Origin: Hsuehochloa calcarea
Taxonomy: Eukaryota; Streptophyta; Magnoliopsida; Poales; Poaceae
Length of the DNA stretch: 64,000 nt
Direction: 5' to 3'
Assembly: GCA_036346395.1 (NCBI GenBank)
Contig: CM070611.1
Location: 25,802,473 to 25,866,472, forward strand
Shown here piece after piece: positions 1 to 12,515 of this stretch (position 1 is its first letter; the number at the start of each line of letters is the position of its first letter). The position numbers and the translations under genes are program-made. The notes beneath the pieces are model-generated. The model was not told the origin of the DNA and did no database searches. It was given only the letters and a program-made list of their open reading frames with translations.

Positions 1-1015
1 GCCTTATGCGATCACTCCAAGCAACAGACTTAAGGAGGTGATCTTAGGTCATCCAAAACTCCCCCTGAGTTCATGCCTAGTGCAATGGCAAGCAGTCTCA
101 TGAGAAGGCATTGGTGAGATCAGTTTTTTCGCACAAAAGAGATCAATTTTTTTAAAAAAAATTTGACCAAAGATTCAAAGATAAGTCTTGTTTCTTAAAG
201 AACTGACATAGCTTAATCTAAGGTTCAAAAGAGATTCAGGACTCAACTCAGCCTACTTGACATGGCGAGAATCATAAAAGGATAACTAACAACCAGACTA
301 GTCTCAAGAGTTATCATGACAAGATTTTAATTCAAGTTGAGCAATTTTAGTCATTTCAACATGGTAAAGACTAGACTACACATAAAAAGTCATGATAAAT
401 TTAGCAATTAAGCACAGATCATGGCAAGATGTAAAGCAATGAAAACAGATCATAAGGAATAATAATCAGGGCTCCATGCAATTTTATTAAAATGTATACT
501 GAAAAGCAAGAAAATCTAGATTCCCTTCAGAATGAGATGCACTTTTAATTCAGGTTGAGTTATGTCAATAAAGAAGATTCAAAATGAACTCCCCCTGAAC
601 CAAAGGAATAAAATCGAGAAACTGGCAAAAAGAAACAGAAAGACAATCCTTAGAGCATAGATAAGATATAAAGGATACTAGCTCAGACTGATTCTCATCT
701 TCCCCATATGACTCCAGGAATATCAACTATTCAACCAACAAACTAAGGAGCAAACACTATCCCTGTCTACCCAAGGGTGGCCCAACCCTTGCTAGAACCT
801 GTAAGAAGTGAGTAAGCTCAACCTAGAAGAAGAGAAATAGCTAATAAGAAGCACCCCAGAAGCACAAGATGAGAATAAGCAGTCTAAACAGCTTGCAAGC
901 GAACCACTCTAACCTATGCTGGAAGGACTACACCCAATGCACCCATATGCAATGCAAACAGAAGGAGTAAGAGCATAAAAAAAATATAATACAGTAGTAA
1001 AGCATAAGCTCCCTC
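1..1015 (-). other. Copia E 3' non-coding region
   Basis: A/T-rich sequence downstream of the RNase H stop, without ORFs. Purine tracts on the minus strand (from ctccccctga at 588-597, and ctccccctgag near 61-71) resemble polypurine tracts of copia elements. No LTR start is seen, so the element continues leftward. Confidence 0.6.
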
Positions 1016-1640
1016 TCACAACAGTCCATACGGACAAACCACCCCAAGCTCTCCCCGCAGAGCTGAAAACCTAGAGCTATCCAAAGGCTTAGTAAAGATA
1101 TCAACCAACTGGTGCTCACTCTCCACAAACTGGAACACAATGTCACCCTTCTCTACATGGTCTCGAAGAAAATGATATCTGATATCAATGTGCTTGGTCC
1201 GAGAATGTTGCACTGGTTCTTAGCAATACAAATTGCGAAGTGTTATCACAAAAGAGTGGAACATCACAATACTTAACCCAAAGTCCTGCAGGTCGAGACC
1301 ATCCAAAGCACTTGGCTACAAAGAATCGGCTGCAAAGAACGCACTCGCCTCTGCAGTGGATTGTGCAACACCGATCGCTTCCTTGAAGACCAAGAGACAA
1401 GAGAAGTGCCAATGAATTGGCAAGTGCCGAAGTGCTCTTCCTATCTATCCTACACCAAACAAAGTCCGATCCAAAAGGCTCTAAGAGATAGACAAGAGGA
1501 GGAAGAGTACCGATACCATAGTCAATGGTAGCTCGAAGGTACCGAAGATGCGCTTCACGCTTTGGCGGTGAGAGACGCGAGGAGACGCTGAAACCGAGCA
1601 CACGCACACACGTAGAAATGTATGTCGTCTCGAGGCTATG
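1016..1640 (-). pseudogene. Copia E RNase H remnant
   Basis: The end of the polyprotein is clear: QHSRTKHIDIRYHFLRDHV followed by an ADIFTKPL-like motif (VDIFTKPLDSS). Upstream, DRKSTS and remnants of the STAEAEY region are split over frames. The domain degrades the RNA strand during reverse transcription. Several frameshifts make it non-functional. Confidence 0.85.
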
Positions 1641-2900
1641 ATGTACAAGAGAGAGCCAATCATGCTCCTAAACTCCTTTTGATCAACAGTTCACCGTCTT
1701 CATCCGGTCAAGAGATGCTTTGGGAAGACATTGGAGTTGAAATCGCTTTCCATCGCCATGTCAAACGCTTCAGAGGTCTCGAGTGTACTTGCCTTGGTGC
1801 GTAAAAGTACCCTCCAGTCTGCTTTGATTTGGAAGCCAAGGAAGAAGCTCAACTCGCCCATCATGCTCATTTCAAACTCCGAGCTCATGACATCGGAAAA
1901 CTGGAAACAAGAGCATGCGAGAGCCGCTAAAGATAATGTCATCCACATAGATCCGACGAAAGCGTAAGATCGGTGCCAAGACGGCGAATGAACAAGGTCT
2001 TGTCAATTTTACCCATTTAAAAATCATGACTCAACAGATAGGATTTAAGCCTTTCATACCAAGCTCGGGAGCTGCTTTGAGTCCATACAAAGCTTTGGAA
2101 AGCTCAGACATGGTTAGGTATTTGGGGTTCTCAAACCGAGGTCAGTCTAACATAGACTTCTTCCTCAATAAGGCCATTGAGGAAGGCACTCTTGACATCC
2201 ATTCGTAAAGCTTGAAACCCTTAGAAGCCGCAAAGGCAAGCTGCAATTCTAATGGCTTCAAGTCCGCTCACAGTGCAAATGTCTCCTCAAAATCGAGACC
2301 TCAACCAGGAATAGCCTCGAGCTACCGCCTAGCCTTGTTTCAATGACTAACCCATCTTCACTTTGCTTGTTCTTGAACACCCACTTAGTCCCAATGATAT
2401 TGTGACCTTGGGGGCTCGAAGAAGCGACCGCACCTTGTTTCTTTCAAAGTTTTCCTATTCCTCGTGCGTGGTGTTAGTCCATGACTCATCGTAAAGAGCA
2501 TGACAAACGCCTTTGGGCTCAAACGAGGCAACAAAGGCGTAATGGAGACAGAATAGAGACATGCCGCTTTTGAACGAGTGACTCGCTCAAAAGATCTCCA
2601 ATGATCCGCTCTCAAGGATGGTCCTTTGAATGTGTCTAGGAGGTCCAGGGTGAGAAGAAGAAGTGGCCTCTATCTCATGAGCAGGATGAGATAGAACAGA
2701 GCCACTCGCCTGGAAGAAGCGAAGGTAAGGGTGATCTCCTCGAGGTGCGGTGGAAGAAGGCACCTCAAGAGGAGGAGAAGGAACTGGATCGGTAGACAAC
2801 CTCATCTCCATCCTCCTCATCGCCCACAAAGATGGACTCGGATCGCTCTAGAGAACTCGAGATATCGTGCCTAGTCCCTGACCGCCTCATCAAGGTCACC
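1641..2900 (-). pseudogene. Copia E reverse transcriptase remnant
   Basis: The polymerase motif IYVDDIIF survives (codons for YVDD at 1,938-1,949 on the minus strand), followed by EFEMSMMGELSFFLGFQIK, the standard copia RT continuation. The N-terminal half (2,000-2,900) is scattered over frames. The active-site aspartates are intact, but the gene is broken. Confidence 0.8.
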
Positions 2901-2949
2901 TCACTGAGTTTCTAACATTTTGCTAGACTCGCAGCCTGCACTCTATAGG

Positions 2950-3740
2950 CACGAGAAGAAGGCGAGTAACCCGAAAGATCCCATCACAAGATCGTGATTC
3001 AACTTATCTAGGTTCCTGCACTTCAAAATAAAACACTTGCAACCAAACACACGAAAATGCGAGACTGGGTTTTCGCCCATATCTCAACTCATAAGAAGTG
3101 CGATGCAAGAGTGCCCAAGAAAGACTCATAGAAACATGACAAGAAGTAGCAATAGCCTCATTAAAACTTCCTAGGTGTAGAGTACTCATCAAGCATCGTC
3201 CCGCCATCTCGACCAAGGTACGGTTCTTCCTCTCCACAACGCCATTCTCATTGAGGGCGTATGGAGACGAGAACCGGTGCTCTACACTGCCTCACCACGA
3301 AACTCGCAAAGTAGGAGTTCTTGAACTCGGTGCCATTATCACCGCGAATTACACGTAATGCACCGGGAGCTCAACGAAAGCCTACTAAAAGACCTCAAAC
3401 AAAGAAAACGCCTCATCCTTCGAGGCTAAGAAAAACACCCAAGAATACCTCGAGAAGTCATCGACCACGACAAGTACGCACCACTTCCTCCCATCGACCG
3501 CACTCTAGCCGGTCCCATCAGTGTCCATATGGAGCGATTGACTGGTGCATCCGCATAGTCATCAGAATCGGAGGATGTGAAGCGGCAACCATTTTGCCGC
3601 GCTTAAGCAAGGAGCACAAACAAGATCCTTGACCATTTTGAGTTTCGCAAACCACGAATGAGATCGTGGCCGCTAACTCGGTCAGATGATCAAATCCTAT
3701 ATGACCAAGTCTCCTATGCTAGAAAGTCAAATCACGGGAT
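2950..3740 (-). pseudogene. Copia E integrase remnant
   Basis: The stretch ERKNRTLVEMAGRCL near 3,190-3,237 carries the glutamate-containing motif that ends the copia DDE integrase core, followed by a YELRYGRKPS-like linker. The upstream catalytic aspartate blocks could not be read in one frame. Confidence 0.75.
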
Positions 3741-3779
3741 TCAGAAGCTACTAAACACCTGAGAGGATCACCGTAAGAC

Positions 3780-4151
3780 TCAAAAAATCAAGACGAAGAT
3801 CCTCCCATATCGAGAAATCCCGCAAACCAGACTACCCGAAGAATCAAGAATTTTGCAATTGTTTTTCTTAAAGCTCACCTCATAACCATCATCGGTAAGC
3901 TGAGAGACTGAAAGCAGATTATACTGCAGCTTACTTACTAAGGCAACATCTTTCAAAATAAAGGAATTATTAATGCTCATTGTACCTTTAGCGATGACGC
4001 GCCCAAATGAAGCATCTCCAAAGGTGATCGTCTCATCACCTGGAGCGCGGGCTAGGGAAGAAAACCAACGAGACTCACCAGTCATATGACGTGAACACCC
4101 GGAGTCTACAATCCAAACCTTTCCCTTCCCTGCCCGGCGAACCTGAGTCAA
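3780..4151 (-). pseudogene. Copia E aspartic protease and GAG-pre-integrase segment
   Basis: The open segment contains WIVDSGCSRHMTG, the copia retropepsin active site (the DSG triad near 4,098-4,106), followed by the region leading to ...LKDVALVSKLQYNLLSVSQL, typical of copia protease running into GAG-pre-integrase. The protease would cleave the polyprotein. This is the best-preserved part of element E, but gag and integrase on both sides are frameshifted. Confidence 0.88.
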
Positions 4152-4764
4152 ACAGAGAGTAAAGTCTCAGTACTGGGGTGAATCAACAACGATTTTGGCA
4201 CCCAATACTGAGTAACACGTCGAATGATGAAGTAGTCAAGCTAGACCGACCTCTATCCACCCTACGCCTCACACTCAACAAGCCAAAGATCTCACTGTTC
4301 TTTGGGTCCGATCGCTATGGGAGAGCGAGTCGAAGTGCGAATATCGCCGATCTCACCGCGGTAGCTATCTCGAAAGGAAAACGAGATCTACCTCGGGACG
4401 CGGAAGTTACGACCAAAGGGAGCATGAGGACGAAAATCGAAAACTTCGGAAAAACCAAGTCCTCTATGCCGCCCAAAATCATCGATGGAACAAACCTAGA
4501 CCTCGTGTTGGTCTTAGGTGCACTCAAGATCCGGGCCGACCACGAATGTGCCTAAGAGACTCAACACGGTCTCTACGCTTCGATCTTGGCGCGCCTATAG
4601 CAATGATCAATCAAATGTCCATCCTTCCGATGTAAGGTGCAATGATACTCGCCTTAGAGGTCAAGCCGCAGTGCAATCACCTTGTCGTCAGAGATCCTTT
4701 GAACAAAGCCCGCGATTTAAAATTGACTTTGTTAGACTTGGGCTTAGTCTTGAACACACACGTG

Positions 4765-6985
4765 CTATGGTTTTGAGCACGATGGTGGATTCTTTCTCAT
4801 GTCCTTGTGGACATCATATCCTAGACCCTGATTAAACTTGCAAATCTTGGATTGGTCTAGAATGAGATTGAGCTTCTTCTTGCCTCCTACAAATTTCTCA
4901 AGAGTGTTCATAAGATACTGACACTCCTGAAAAAGAAAGGTGCAAGAAGAGCAGGGGGAAGAAGGAACAGCAGAAGGTAAGGGAGCAGAAGAAGAACCAA
5001 CAACATAGGAAAGATTGGCTTGTGCACGCACAGCCGACTTTGGAGGGACACCCTCATCGCTAGCGTATTGGTTCACGTTGCTAGGCGTCTCTACCATACC
5101 CTTAGACTTCTTCCCAGCACTCACATTACAAGCAGATGCTTGCTTCTCTAGAATGTCCTTAGTTAGCTTCACATATTTTTCATCTAAAGCAATCAATTCA
5201 CATTTTAGTTTATTACATTGATTGCATGGTGAGCTAACAAGGTCCTTAGAAGCATACTGAGCCAATTTGTTACTGTGATCAATCATTTCTGGCTTGCTTG
5301 GATCTGATTCTAGTTCAAGAGCTTAACTTAGGACAGTTTAAACAAGAAACAATAGGCTCTAGTAGCGCGACTTGGAATTCAACAATTTTGTGATCCGCCG
5401 CTTTAGGTTCATCTTGAGATTATTACAATTTTCACAAGTCTCAGGCGATCGAGCAACATGGTATAAAGACCTCTAAACGAATTGTCCTTAACCTCACATG
5501 AGGTGCAAGCGAGAGCCTCAACAAAGAGTAGATGAAGGAGGTGCTACCCTACTCATCTCTAATTCAGCAAGAAGGCTAATGTTCTCTACTTTAACCATGT
5601 CAAGTTCGTGAGGACACACTATCATGCAAGGTCCTTAGTTTTTCCATGTCATCAAGCAAGGCACAAGATGTGTCACAATCATCACGGAGGGAGCAGATGC
5701 AAGTAAAGTAAGCTCCGTGATAGTCTAACTACTTCCTTCTCCAACTCAAAGACACTTAGCCCTAGACTTAGCATGAAATCTACCTAGCTTAAGAAAAGCA
5801 TCATTAAGCTAGTCGTAAGTGGGACTAACCTCGTGAGTCGAGTACGCTCATTGTCGCTCGATTCGCCCCGAGGGCCATGAAGCACATGCCGAGAAGTTGC
5901 CGTCGTCCTTGGGATCATGATCGCCCTTCCCATCATCGCCCTCCACCCCTCCACCTCGCGGTGTCCGGTTGTCAAGGGCGGTGAGGACGCGATGGAATGA
6001 CTTCTTTGCTTTCCCAAAGTTGCGGAACTTCTTCTTGCCTTGGTCAGGTGCTGAGGGCTTCGTGTTGCGGTTCTTGTCGATGTAGTCGTTCTTGCTCGGA
6101 CCGCCATAGTCACCTTTTCCCTTTCCCAGCTTGGGACAGTTTGCTCGGATGTGGTTGGGGCCACCACACTCAAACAAATCACAGGACCTCCTCTTTTCCA
6201 TCCCTCCTCCTCTTGTAAGCATGGGAAAACTTCCGAGCTAGGAGGGCTAGCTGCTCATCCTCAAGTCGCTCTAACCGATCATCGCTTATGTCACGAGAGC
6301 ACTAGGAGAACCCGCAGATCGACTCGTAAGAAGATCCAGAGGTGGGATCGGTGACTAAAGCCATCGATCGTGACTTCGACCTTCGAGAGACAATGTCAAT
6401 CTCATGAGTCTTGAGACGCGAGTAAAGCGCATCAAGAGTCAGGGTCGAGAGGTCCGTGCTATCCTTGATGGTAGTCACTTTCATCTCCCAAACACGAAGA
6501 TCGAGTCGCAGAAAGCATCTGTCGAGCGTTATCCGAGTCGGGTATGTAAGACCGACCGCCGGAGGTTGCTCAAAATCTTATGAAACCGCGAAAAACACTC
6601 GTCCAAGAGATTCACCAAGAAGCATCTCAAATTTCATCAGATTCACGCTTGAACTGGTCTTGTCGAACCGCCTTAATCGGGTGGTGCCTCATGGTATGCA
6701 TCGAGGGTCACCCGGATGTCGTAGCGTAAGTCAAATGAGAAATGCGATCAAACTCACTTCTACTCAAACCATGAATGATGATGTTCCTAGCCTTAGCATT
6801 GGCCTCAACATCAGGCATGTTTCCCACATTGATGTTTTCATCGGCAGGAACTGCAAATCTCACCTTCACCTTTCTCCGGATGGCATACCCCGAGCACGGA
6901 TGTATGTTTCCATTCGGCTCTTCCAGAAAGGGTAATCCATGCCATCAAAGACTGGAGGCTTGGTGGAATACTTGTCCGTTGCCAT
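4765..6985 (-). pseudogene. Copia E gag (nucleocapsid polyprotein) remnant
   Basis: The gene starts at an ATG at 6,985 with MATDKYSTKPPVFDG, followed by MDYPFWKSRMETY, the usual N-terminus of copia gag. The UBN2-like end (STLTLDALYSRLKTHEID) is at about 6,360-6,470. A CCHC zinc knuckle (CDLFECGGPNHIRANCP) is read near 6,140-6,190. A coiled, polar linker follows to 4,765. At least three frameshifts separate these parts. Confidence 0.82.
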
Positions 6986-7026
6986 GGCTCAAATGACCTG
7001 TTAAGATCTATAAAGAAGAGCTAACC

Positions 7027-7039
7027 GGCTCTGATACCA
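7027..7039 (-). other. Primer-binding site of copia E (initiator tRNA-Met type)
   Basis: On the minus strand this reads TGGTATCAGAGCC, the usual complement of the 3' end of plant initiator tRNA-Met, two bases from the LTR end. Confidence 0.9.
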
Positions 7040-7865
7040 ATTGAAGGACCGAAATGGCAACAGAGGGGGGGTGAATGGTGCCTAAAAATTAATAACTCCT
7101 CTTTACTGTATTTAAACAAGCCTACAAAGATCTCTGGAGATCTAAAGAAAATAAATGAAGCAAGATCAAAGAACAAAACAAGCCTCGAAACCGTTCTTCC
7201 GAAATCGGAAGCTCCGCCAACAGTGTGGAAGTTCAAAATCGAAAGTTCCGAATTCCGTCGCGGAAGTTCCGTCATGCGTAGTTCCATTGTAAAATCGGAA
7301 GCTCCGATTATCCTGACCGAAGAACAGAACGCTCGGGTTTTTGCCCAAAAATCCAAACTACTTTTGATTTGTTGTTCTTCTCTGGTCAAGTTTCACAGGA
7401 CATCATCCTAAACAACATCTTGACCGTATTGAGAAGAAGTTGCAAGCAAAGATTCAATAATCAAAGCAAAATCGGTTTCTTGAAGAATACGAAAGAAAGA
7501 CCAAAACCCGCGAAGAGAGATTCTTAGATTCTTAGCTCATGAAACTTTGAGGATATATTAGCAATATCAAAACGACTCTAGCTCTTAAGTTTCATGCACT
7601 CTCATAAGATGAATCAAAAGATACACCAAACCTAGATATTCAACGATAAACAGTGAGAGGAAGAGTTGCAAAATCAAATAATCAAAACCTCGATTTCATT
7701 GGATTGAAACAAGGATTACAGAGGTAAAGCAAAGAGGAATGATTACAATAGGTTTCAGCTCATACACTCCAACTCAAACACTCTCTAAAAATCCAAACAA
7801 CTTTGTCCAAATGCAAACCCTAATTTTTTCTCCAGAGTTACAAACCCTATCTCCGTGGTTCTCCC

Positions 7866-7873
7866 TATTTATA
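7866..7873 (-). promoter_or_regulatory. TATA box in the copia E LTR
   Basis: TATAAATA on the minus strand, followed about 30 bp downstream by a plausible transcription start. Confidence 0.6.
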
Positions 7874-8250
7874 GCCCTTGGCTAATGGGCCTACAACCCA
7901 TTAAGCCCACTAGACCCAAATGTAACCGCCTCCACTTGTGCCGCTTATGCGAAAAGAGCCTTTCGCCCCTGCGCACCTTCTTGAAGGTCCGCCTTCCTTC
8001 TTGTGCACGACTCGCAACCGCTTCAAGATTCACGCCGTCTTCGACACATCCCGACCGCTCGACCTCAACGCCTCCTACGCCTAGTCCGCTCCACGTGTCT
8101 CGCCACGACTCCATCTCGATGCCCGCAATCATCACAAGCAAAACACATCACATAGCATTGCTCACAATCATAGCAACAACATTTGTATAAGAATCAAACT
8201 CATACAACCTCAATTACACAAAATATGCACGCCTGCTCATTTCGTACAAT

Positions 8251-8404
8251 CGGAAGTTCCGCTTAACAATCGGAAGTTCCGACATCGACGCCCGCTTCCC
8301 ATAGCGGAAGTTCGATTATCGGACCGTCCGCACTCCTGTGTTGGAGGATCGATTCACAACACACTGTCAAGATATCTAAGTTCCACGCTCCTGCGGAAGT
8401 TCCG
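8251..8404. repeat. Cluster of cggaagttccg palindromes in the copia E LTR
   Basis: Perfect 11-bp copies lie at 8,251-8,261, 8,271-8,281 and 8,394-8,404, and another at 7,261-7,271. Diverged copies (ggaagctccg, gtagttccg) occur between 7,190 and 8,530. Their position upstream of the TATA box suggests an LTR enhancer array; this is inference. Confidence 0.75.
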
Positions 8405-8651
8405 CACTTCAACTCAACAGAACTCAAAACCCAGATTAATCGGGAGTTGATCATCGAACTTCCGCTCCTACACGGTAGTTCGATCATCTAACTTCCGCGC
8501 ACTACACGCCAGTAGTTCCGATTATCCCGATTCAAAGATGTAACCAAGACAAACATGGGGATTCAAATCCCAACCCATCCAACAAGATGTCAATTACTCA
8601 TCACTCACAAGGTAGGACCTCTCACATGGTCTCTCAATGTGCAAATACTCA

Positions 8652-9240
8652 TTGACGGAGCGGTTGCCTTGGCGCAAGTGTGAAACTCTTTCTTCTTTAG
8701 GGTCACCATACCTGAAGGGATGTGTGCATGGCGGAAGGCATGCATGAACTTGTTCCAAGTGATAGTCTTAGCATCAGCGTGAGACTGAGTGAAATTGTCC
8801 CACTACTCTGATGCTAGTCCATTCAGCTGGTGAGAGGCGAACATAACCATCTCGCGATCAGTTCATTGGGCAATATCCAACTTCTTGCCGATTGCCCTAA
8901 GCCAATCATCAGCATCCATTGGCTCAGTGCTACTAGAAAAAGTTGGAGGACGCATCCTCATGATCTTAGATATGTTGGCCCTTGGGTAAGGTGGAGCGTG
9001 AACTTGAGGTTGAGCTGATGCTGCTGCTTGCAAGTTCTGTGTGTTATTGAGTGATTACGCGAGCAGATTAATCAGATAGGATTGGTTGGCCATCATTTGG
9101 CACCAATCGGGTCCTTCAGCTGAAGGGGGTGGTGGCGGCTATAGAATTGGGTTCTCTAGATGATCCACATTTTCTCTATCCTGGTTGTTGGTGCTACCAC
9201 TGCCGTTGCGAATAGTCACTATCTGCTAGAACTCCAAGAA
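8652..9240 (-). pseudogene. Gypsy element I gag N-terminal part
   Basis: Reading the minus strand from about 9,240 gives a variable leader with a Pro-rich run, then RPPTFSSSTEPMDADDWLRA, then a region ending in ...HIPSGMVTLKKKEFHTCAK. These are hallmarks of the retrotransposon gag domain of plant Ty3/gypsy elements of the chromovirus (Tekay/Del-like) type. In-frame stops are present. The rest of gag and pol was pushed left of the window by the insertion of copia E at 8,651/8,652. Confidence 0.82.
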
Positions 9241-9388
9241 CTTAGGAAAGAGGAGGAGAAACTAAGGGGGTAGAGCGAAGGAAAACAATTCAAACAAAAC
9301 AACTAACTCAAAAGCTTTTTCAAATAACTTTTAATAGCTTTATACAACGTTCTACTGGATGCGCGTGGTCTTCTATGTTTCTTGTATG

Positions 9389-9393
9389 ACGAT
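9389..9393. other. Target-site duplication of solo LTR F (left copy)
   Basis: acgat, identical to 13,882-13,886. Five base pairs is the usual gypsy duplication length. Confidence 0.75.
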
Positions 9394-9529
9394 TGTCGGA
9401 CCCCAAATTTCTAGTTCGGGGTCCATTGTGTCAATCTGCGTCATTCCCTATATCATTAGATAGTGCGCACACACATACATTCTTGGAACATTCACATACA
9501 TCACATTCAAAATCAATATATTACATAAC

Positions 9530-9543
9530 TGGTCGTACGACCA
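9530..9543. repeat. 14-bp palindrome tggtcgtacgacca in solo LTR F
   Basis: Perfect palindrome, identical to 61,345-61,358 in unrelated LTR-like sequence. Confidence 0.85.
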
Positions 9544-11309
9544 CTGTTATACAAAAAGGCACAAGGGCCACCATAGATTCGAGTACAAAGTAGAGGTAAG
9601 TGTGGAAGCAAATAGAGGTAGTGGTGGATCCATTCACTCTGGCCACAGGCAAGTGACTGGGGGACCCGGCCTAGGCTTCCTCTTCATCTCCACCAACTGG
9701 TTCGTCCACCCAGTAGTGGTCGTAGGGGTCTTGGTCAATCGGCTCTGAAAAATTATATTGGACGAGCCTGAGTACACAACCGTACTCGCGAGCCAACACA
9801 CAATGCAAGTTATCATAGATGCAAGGCTAGGCAAAGGAGGGCTCAAAGCTCTTTTATTCGCATCAAGCCAGGTTTGAATTATAGCAGTAGTAGAGCACAC
9901 TACAACTTAGCAATTTTTAAGAACAGGTTTCATAAAGTAATTTTCAGTTGTAAGGTACTATTGGAGATCCCATCTCCTATACCATCAAGTGGTTGCATCC
10001 ACTCGATGCTCAGCTAACCGGTAATTACCACTGGTCCACGACCAGACCTTCACAAACCCTTGGGGTCCCACCCAAGCTTTTCATTCCACGACCACCATCA
10101 AATAGTTTTATACAAAATGGAAGCTAGTTCAGGTGAGTTCCCGACAACGCTCTTGATGGTGAGCATGACTATGTAGATAGTATTCTTACTCTGCAGAGTT
10201 CGTACACTTTACCCATTAGAGATAATCATCTTGATATATATACACATGCTTCCTTAGACATATGAATCAGGGGAGATCATCACAAGGCCTTTACAATGCC
10301 CAACCTCGACACAACCCCACCCGCTAAGGTTTCCACCGCCCCGCAGCCACAATTCCAGGAGGCCCCCTCTTGTGCCGTGTGGTTTTCCTGTCGCTTCTAC
10401 GCATACCCACGCCACACACCATCCAGTGGCGAAGCCACGCCGAGGCGAACAAATTAGTTAGCCAGGTCGTACCCATTATAGACTTATGGTCGTACTATTT
10501 TTACACGAGAGATCATCACAAGAACACGGTCCTTTATTGACTTGGGCGGTGCGACCACATACCCCACCGACGTGTGTCACCAGCACTAGCCACTCTTTCC
10601 ATCCACCCAAGTCGAGTAGAGAGTTTCAGATTTTGGTTGGTTTTAGAAATAACCTTTAGACCAATATACCAACCGGGTTCCCAGCCACGACTACCCAAAT
10701 CCAGCTTTTCATGTTTGGAAAAATTATTGTCGGGCACTTTAATGCCTGCACGATCACGTATCTAAGCAAGGCTAAGCAGGACACTTAGATACAGGCTTAT
10801 TATCTACCATGTAAACCATTAGTTCTAGGGCAACAAAAGATAATGTCCAAGTTCAAGGAGTGGAAGGTTATACTCGGTTATCATTAAGGCATTAACTGTG
10901 ACTAGACCAAGATAGTTGTTTAAATCATAGCAATGCAATTTTATAGTTTAAAGCAACATAATTTGCAAAGACTGGATGCAATATGATCAAAGCATTGACT
11001 CGCCTTGGTCGTGGTACTGCTGCTCCTGCTCGTGGTCTGGTAGCGGGTCTTCTGGAGCCTCAGGTTCTATACGCAAAAACAAACCAAAATCCAAATAAGC
11101 CCAAATGAATTCGACTTACAATCAAAATCCAAATAAAACCCAATGAAACTCAAATGGGGGTGTTCTTGGTTCGATTGGGCGGTTTTAACTAGTCTTAGGT
11201 TCCTATTACCACGTTCGACGTTGGACACAGTACTCGAGCAGGTATCGTAGGCTGTTTTCCAGATAGCGTTTAGTCTGCATATGAGTTATTGGCTTGGAGT
11301 ACTGTTTAG

Positions 11310-12515
11310 TGTTTTGACCACCTGGTCAGAGGGGGTTCGCCTTCCTGGAAGAAAGGGTTTTCGAGTACTGTTCACGGTTTTGACCACTTAGTCGGGATGA
11401 GTCTTGAATACTTGGTCAAAAAAGTTTTTGAGTTCTGGGTATAGTTTCGACCATTTGGTCGAGATGGGTTTCAAGAACTTGGTCGAGGAGGTTTTCGAGT
11501 TCCGCTCATGGTTTCGACCACTTGGTCGGGATGGGTTTCGAATACTAGGTAGGGAAGGTTTCGAACACTGTTCACGCTTTCAAGAACTGCTCATTATTTC
11601 GACTACTGTTTATTGTCTCAACTACTGTTCATTGCTTCGAGTACTGCTCATTATTTCGACCACTGGTCAACAGTGTTTCGACTAGTTGGTCGAAGGAGCT
11701 TCGACCAACTGGTCAAACGAGATTTAGGAAAGTGTTTCGACTATTAGTCGAAGGAACTTGTCGAAGAGTTTTGACCATCTGGCTGGAGGAGTTTTTGATT
11801 ATCTGGTCAGAGAAGTTTCGAAATGTTGGTTGAAGGAAGATTTCGACTAACTGGCCGAAGAAGTTTCGACAAGCTGGTCGAAGGAGAGTTTCAACGAACT
11901 GGTCGAAGAAGGGTTTCGACTAACTAGTCGAAGAAGTCTTCGACAGGCTGGTCGAAGGAGGGTTTCGACAACAAGGTCGGAGGGGGTTTTGACTATCTGG
12001 TCGAAGAGAGTTTCAACTATCCGGTCGTGACGGGTTTCAACCATCTGGTCGGAAGGGGTTTCGATCATTCGGTCGAAGAGAGTTTGGACCACCTGGTCGA
12101 GAAAAGTTCTCACCATTTGATCTAAAAGAGTTTCGACCAACCTGTCGAGAGAGTTTCGACCATCTGATCGAAGAGAGTTTCGACCACGCAGTCGAGGGAA
12201 GTTTCAACCATCTGGTCGGAAGGGGTTTTGTCTACCTAGTCAAGAGGAGTTTTGACCACTCGGTCAAGGGGAGTTTCAACTATCTGGTCGGAAGGGGGTT
12301 CGACCGCCTGGTCGAGAGGTGTTTCGACCATTGGGTCGAAGGGGGTTTCATTCGTTCACTCCAAAGGGTTTCATCTATCTGGTTGGGAGAAGCTTCGACC
12401 ATCTGGTCGAAAGTATAGGTTCGACCATAGCCTTATGCGGCAAGGAGCTCGATTATCTAGGGGTTCGTTTATACTTCAAGTTGGGGAAGGTTCGATCACC
12501 TGGTCTGGTTCGACT
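11310..12515. repeat. Minisatellite with a ~25-bp hairpin-forming unit inside LTR F
   Basis: Roughly 45 diverged units follow one another. The consensus resembles tttcgaccatctggtcgaag plus about five variable bases. Each unit contains an inverted pair (cgacca...tggtcg), so either strand could form serial small hairpins. The array sits upstream of the TATA box in the LTR's own direction. Unit length wobbles between 24 and 27 bp. Confidence 0.85.

Larger units (their letters stand above)
1..8651 (-). mobile_element. Copia retrotransposon E, 5' LTR to pol 3' end, left end outside the window
   Basis: Read on the minus strand the order is 5' LTR (8,651-7,042), PBS (7,039-7,027), gag (6,985-4,765), protease (4,151-3,780), integrase (about 3,700-2,950), reverse transcriptase (about 2,900-1,640) and RNase H (about 1,640-1,016). 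This is Ty1/copia order, with integrase before RT. Frameshifts and stops break every domain, so the copy is dead. Its LTR interrupts the gag of gypsy element I at 8,651/8,652, so E inserted after I. The 3' LTR must lie to the left of the window. Confidence 0.88.
7042..8651 (-). repeat. 5' LTR of copia E (about 1.6 kb)
   Basis: The LTR begins on the minus strand with TGAGTATTTGCACA at 8,651 and ends with ...GGTCCTTCA at 7,042, beside the PBS. A TATA box lies at 7,866-7,873. It contains four perfect copies of the palindrome cggaagttccg and many imperfect ones. The partner LTR is outside the window, so its age cannot be estimated. Confidence 0.8.

Noticed and set aside
11847..12140. A 97-codon frame with a repeated VETLxDQMV pattern that looks like a repeat protein
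   Set aside because: It is simply the translation of the ~25-bp minisatellite; reading frames drift as unit lengths vary.
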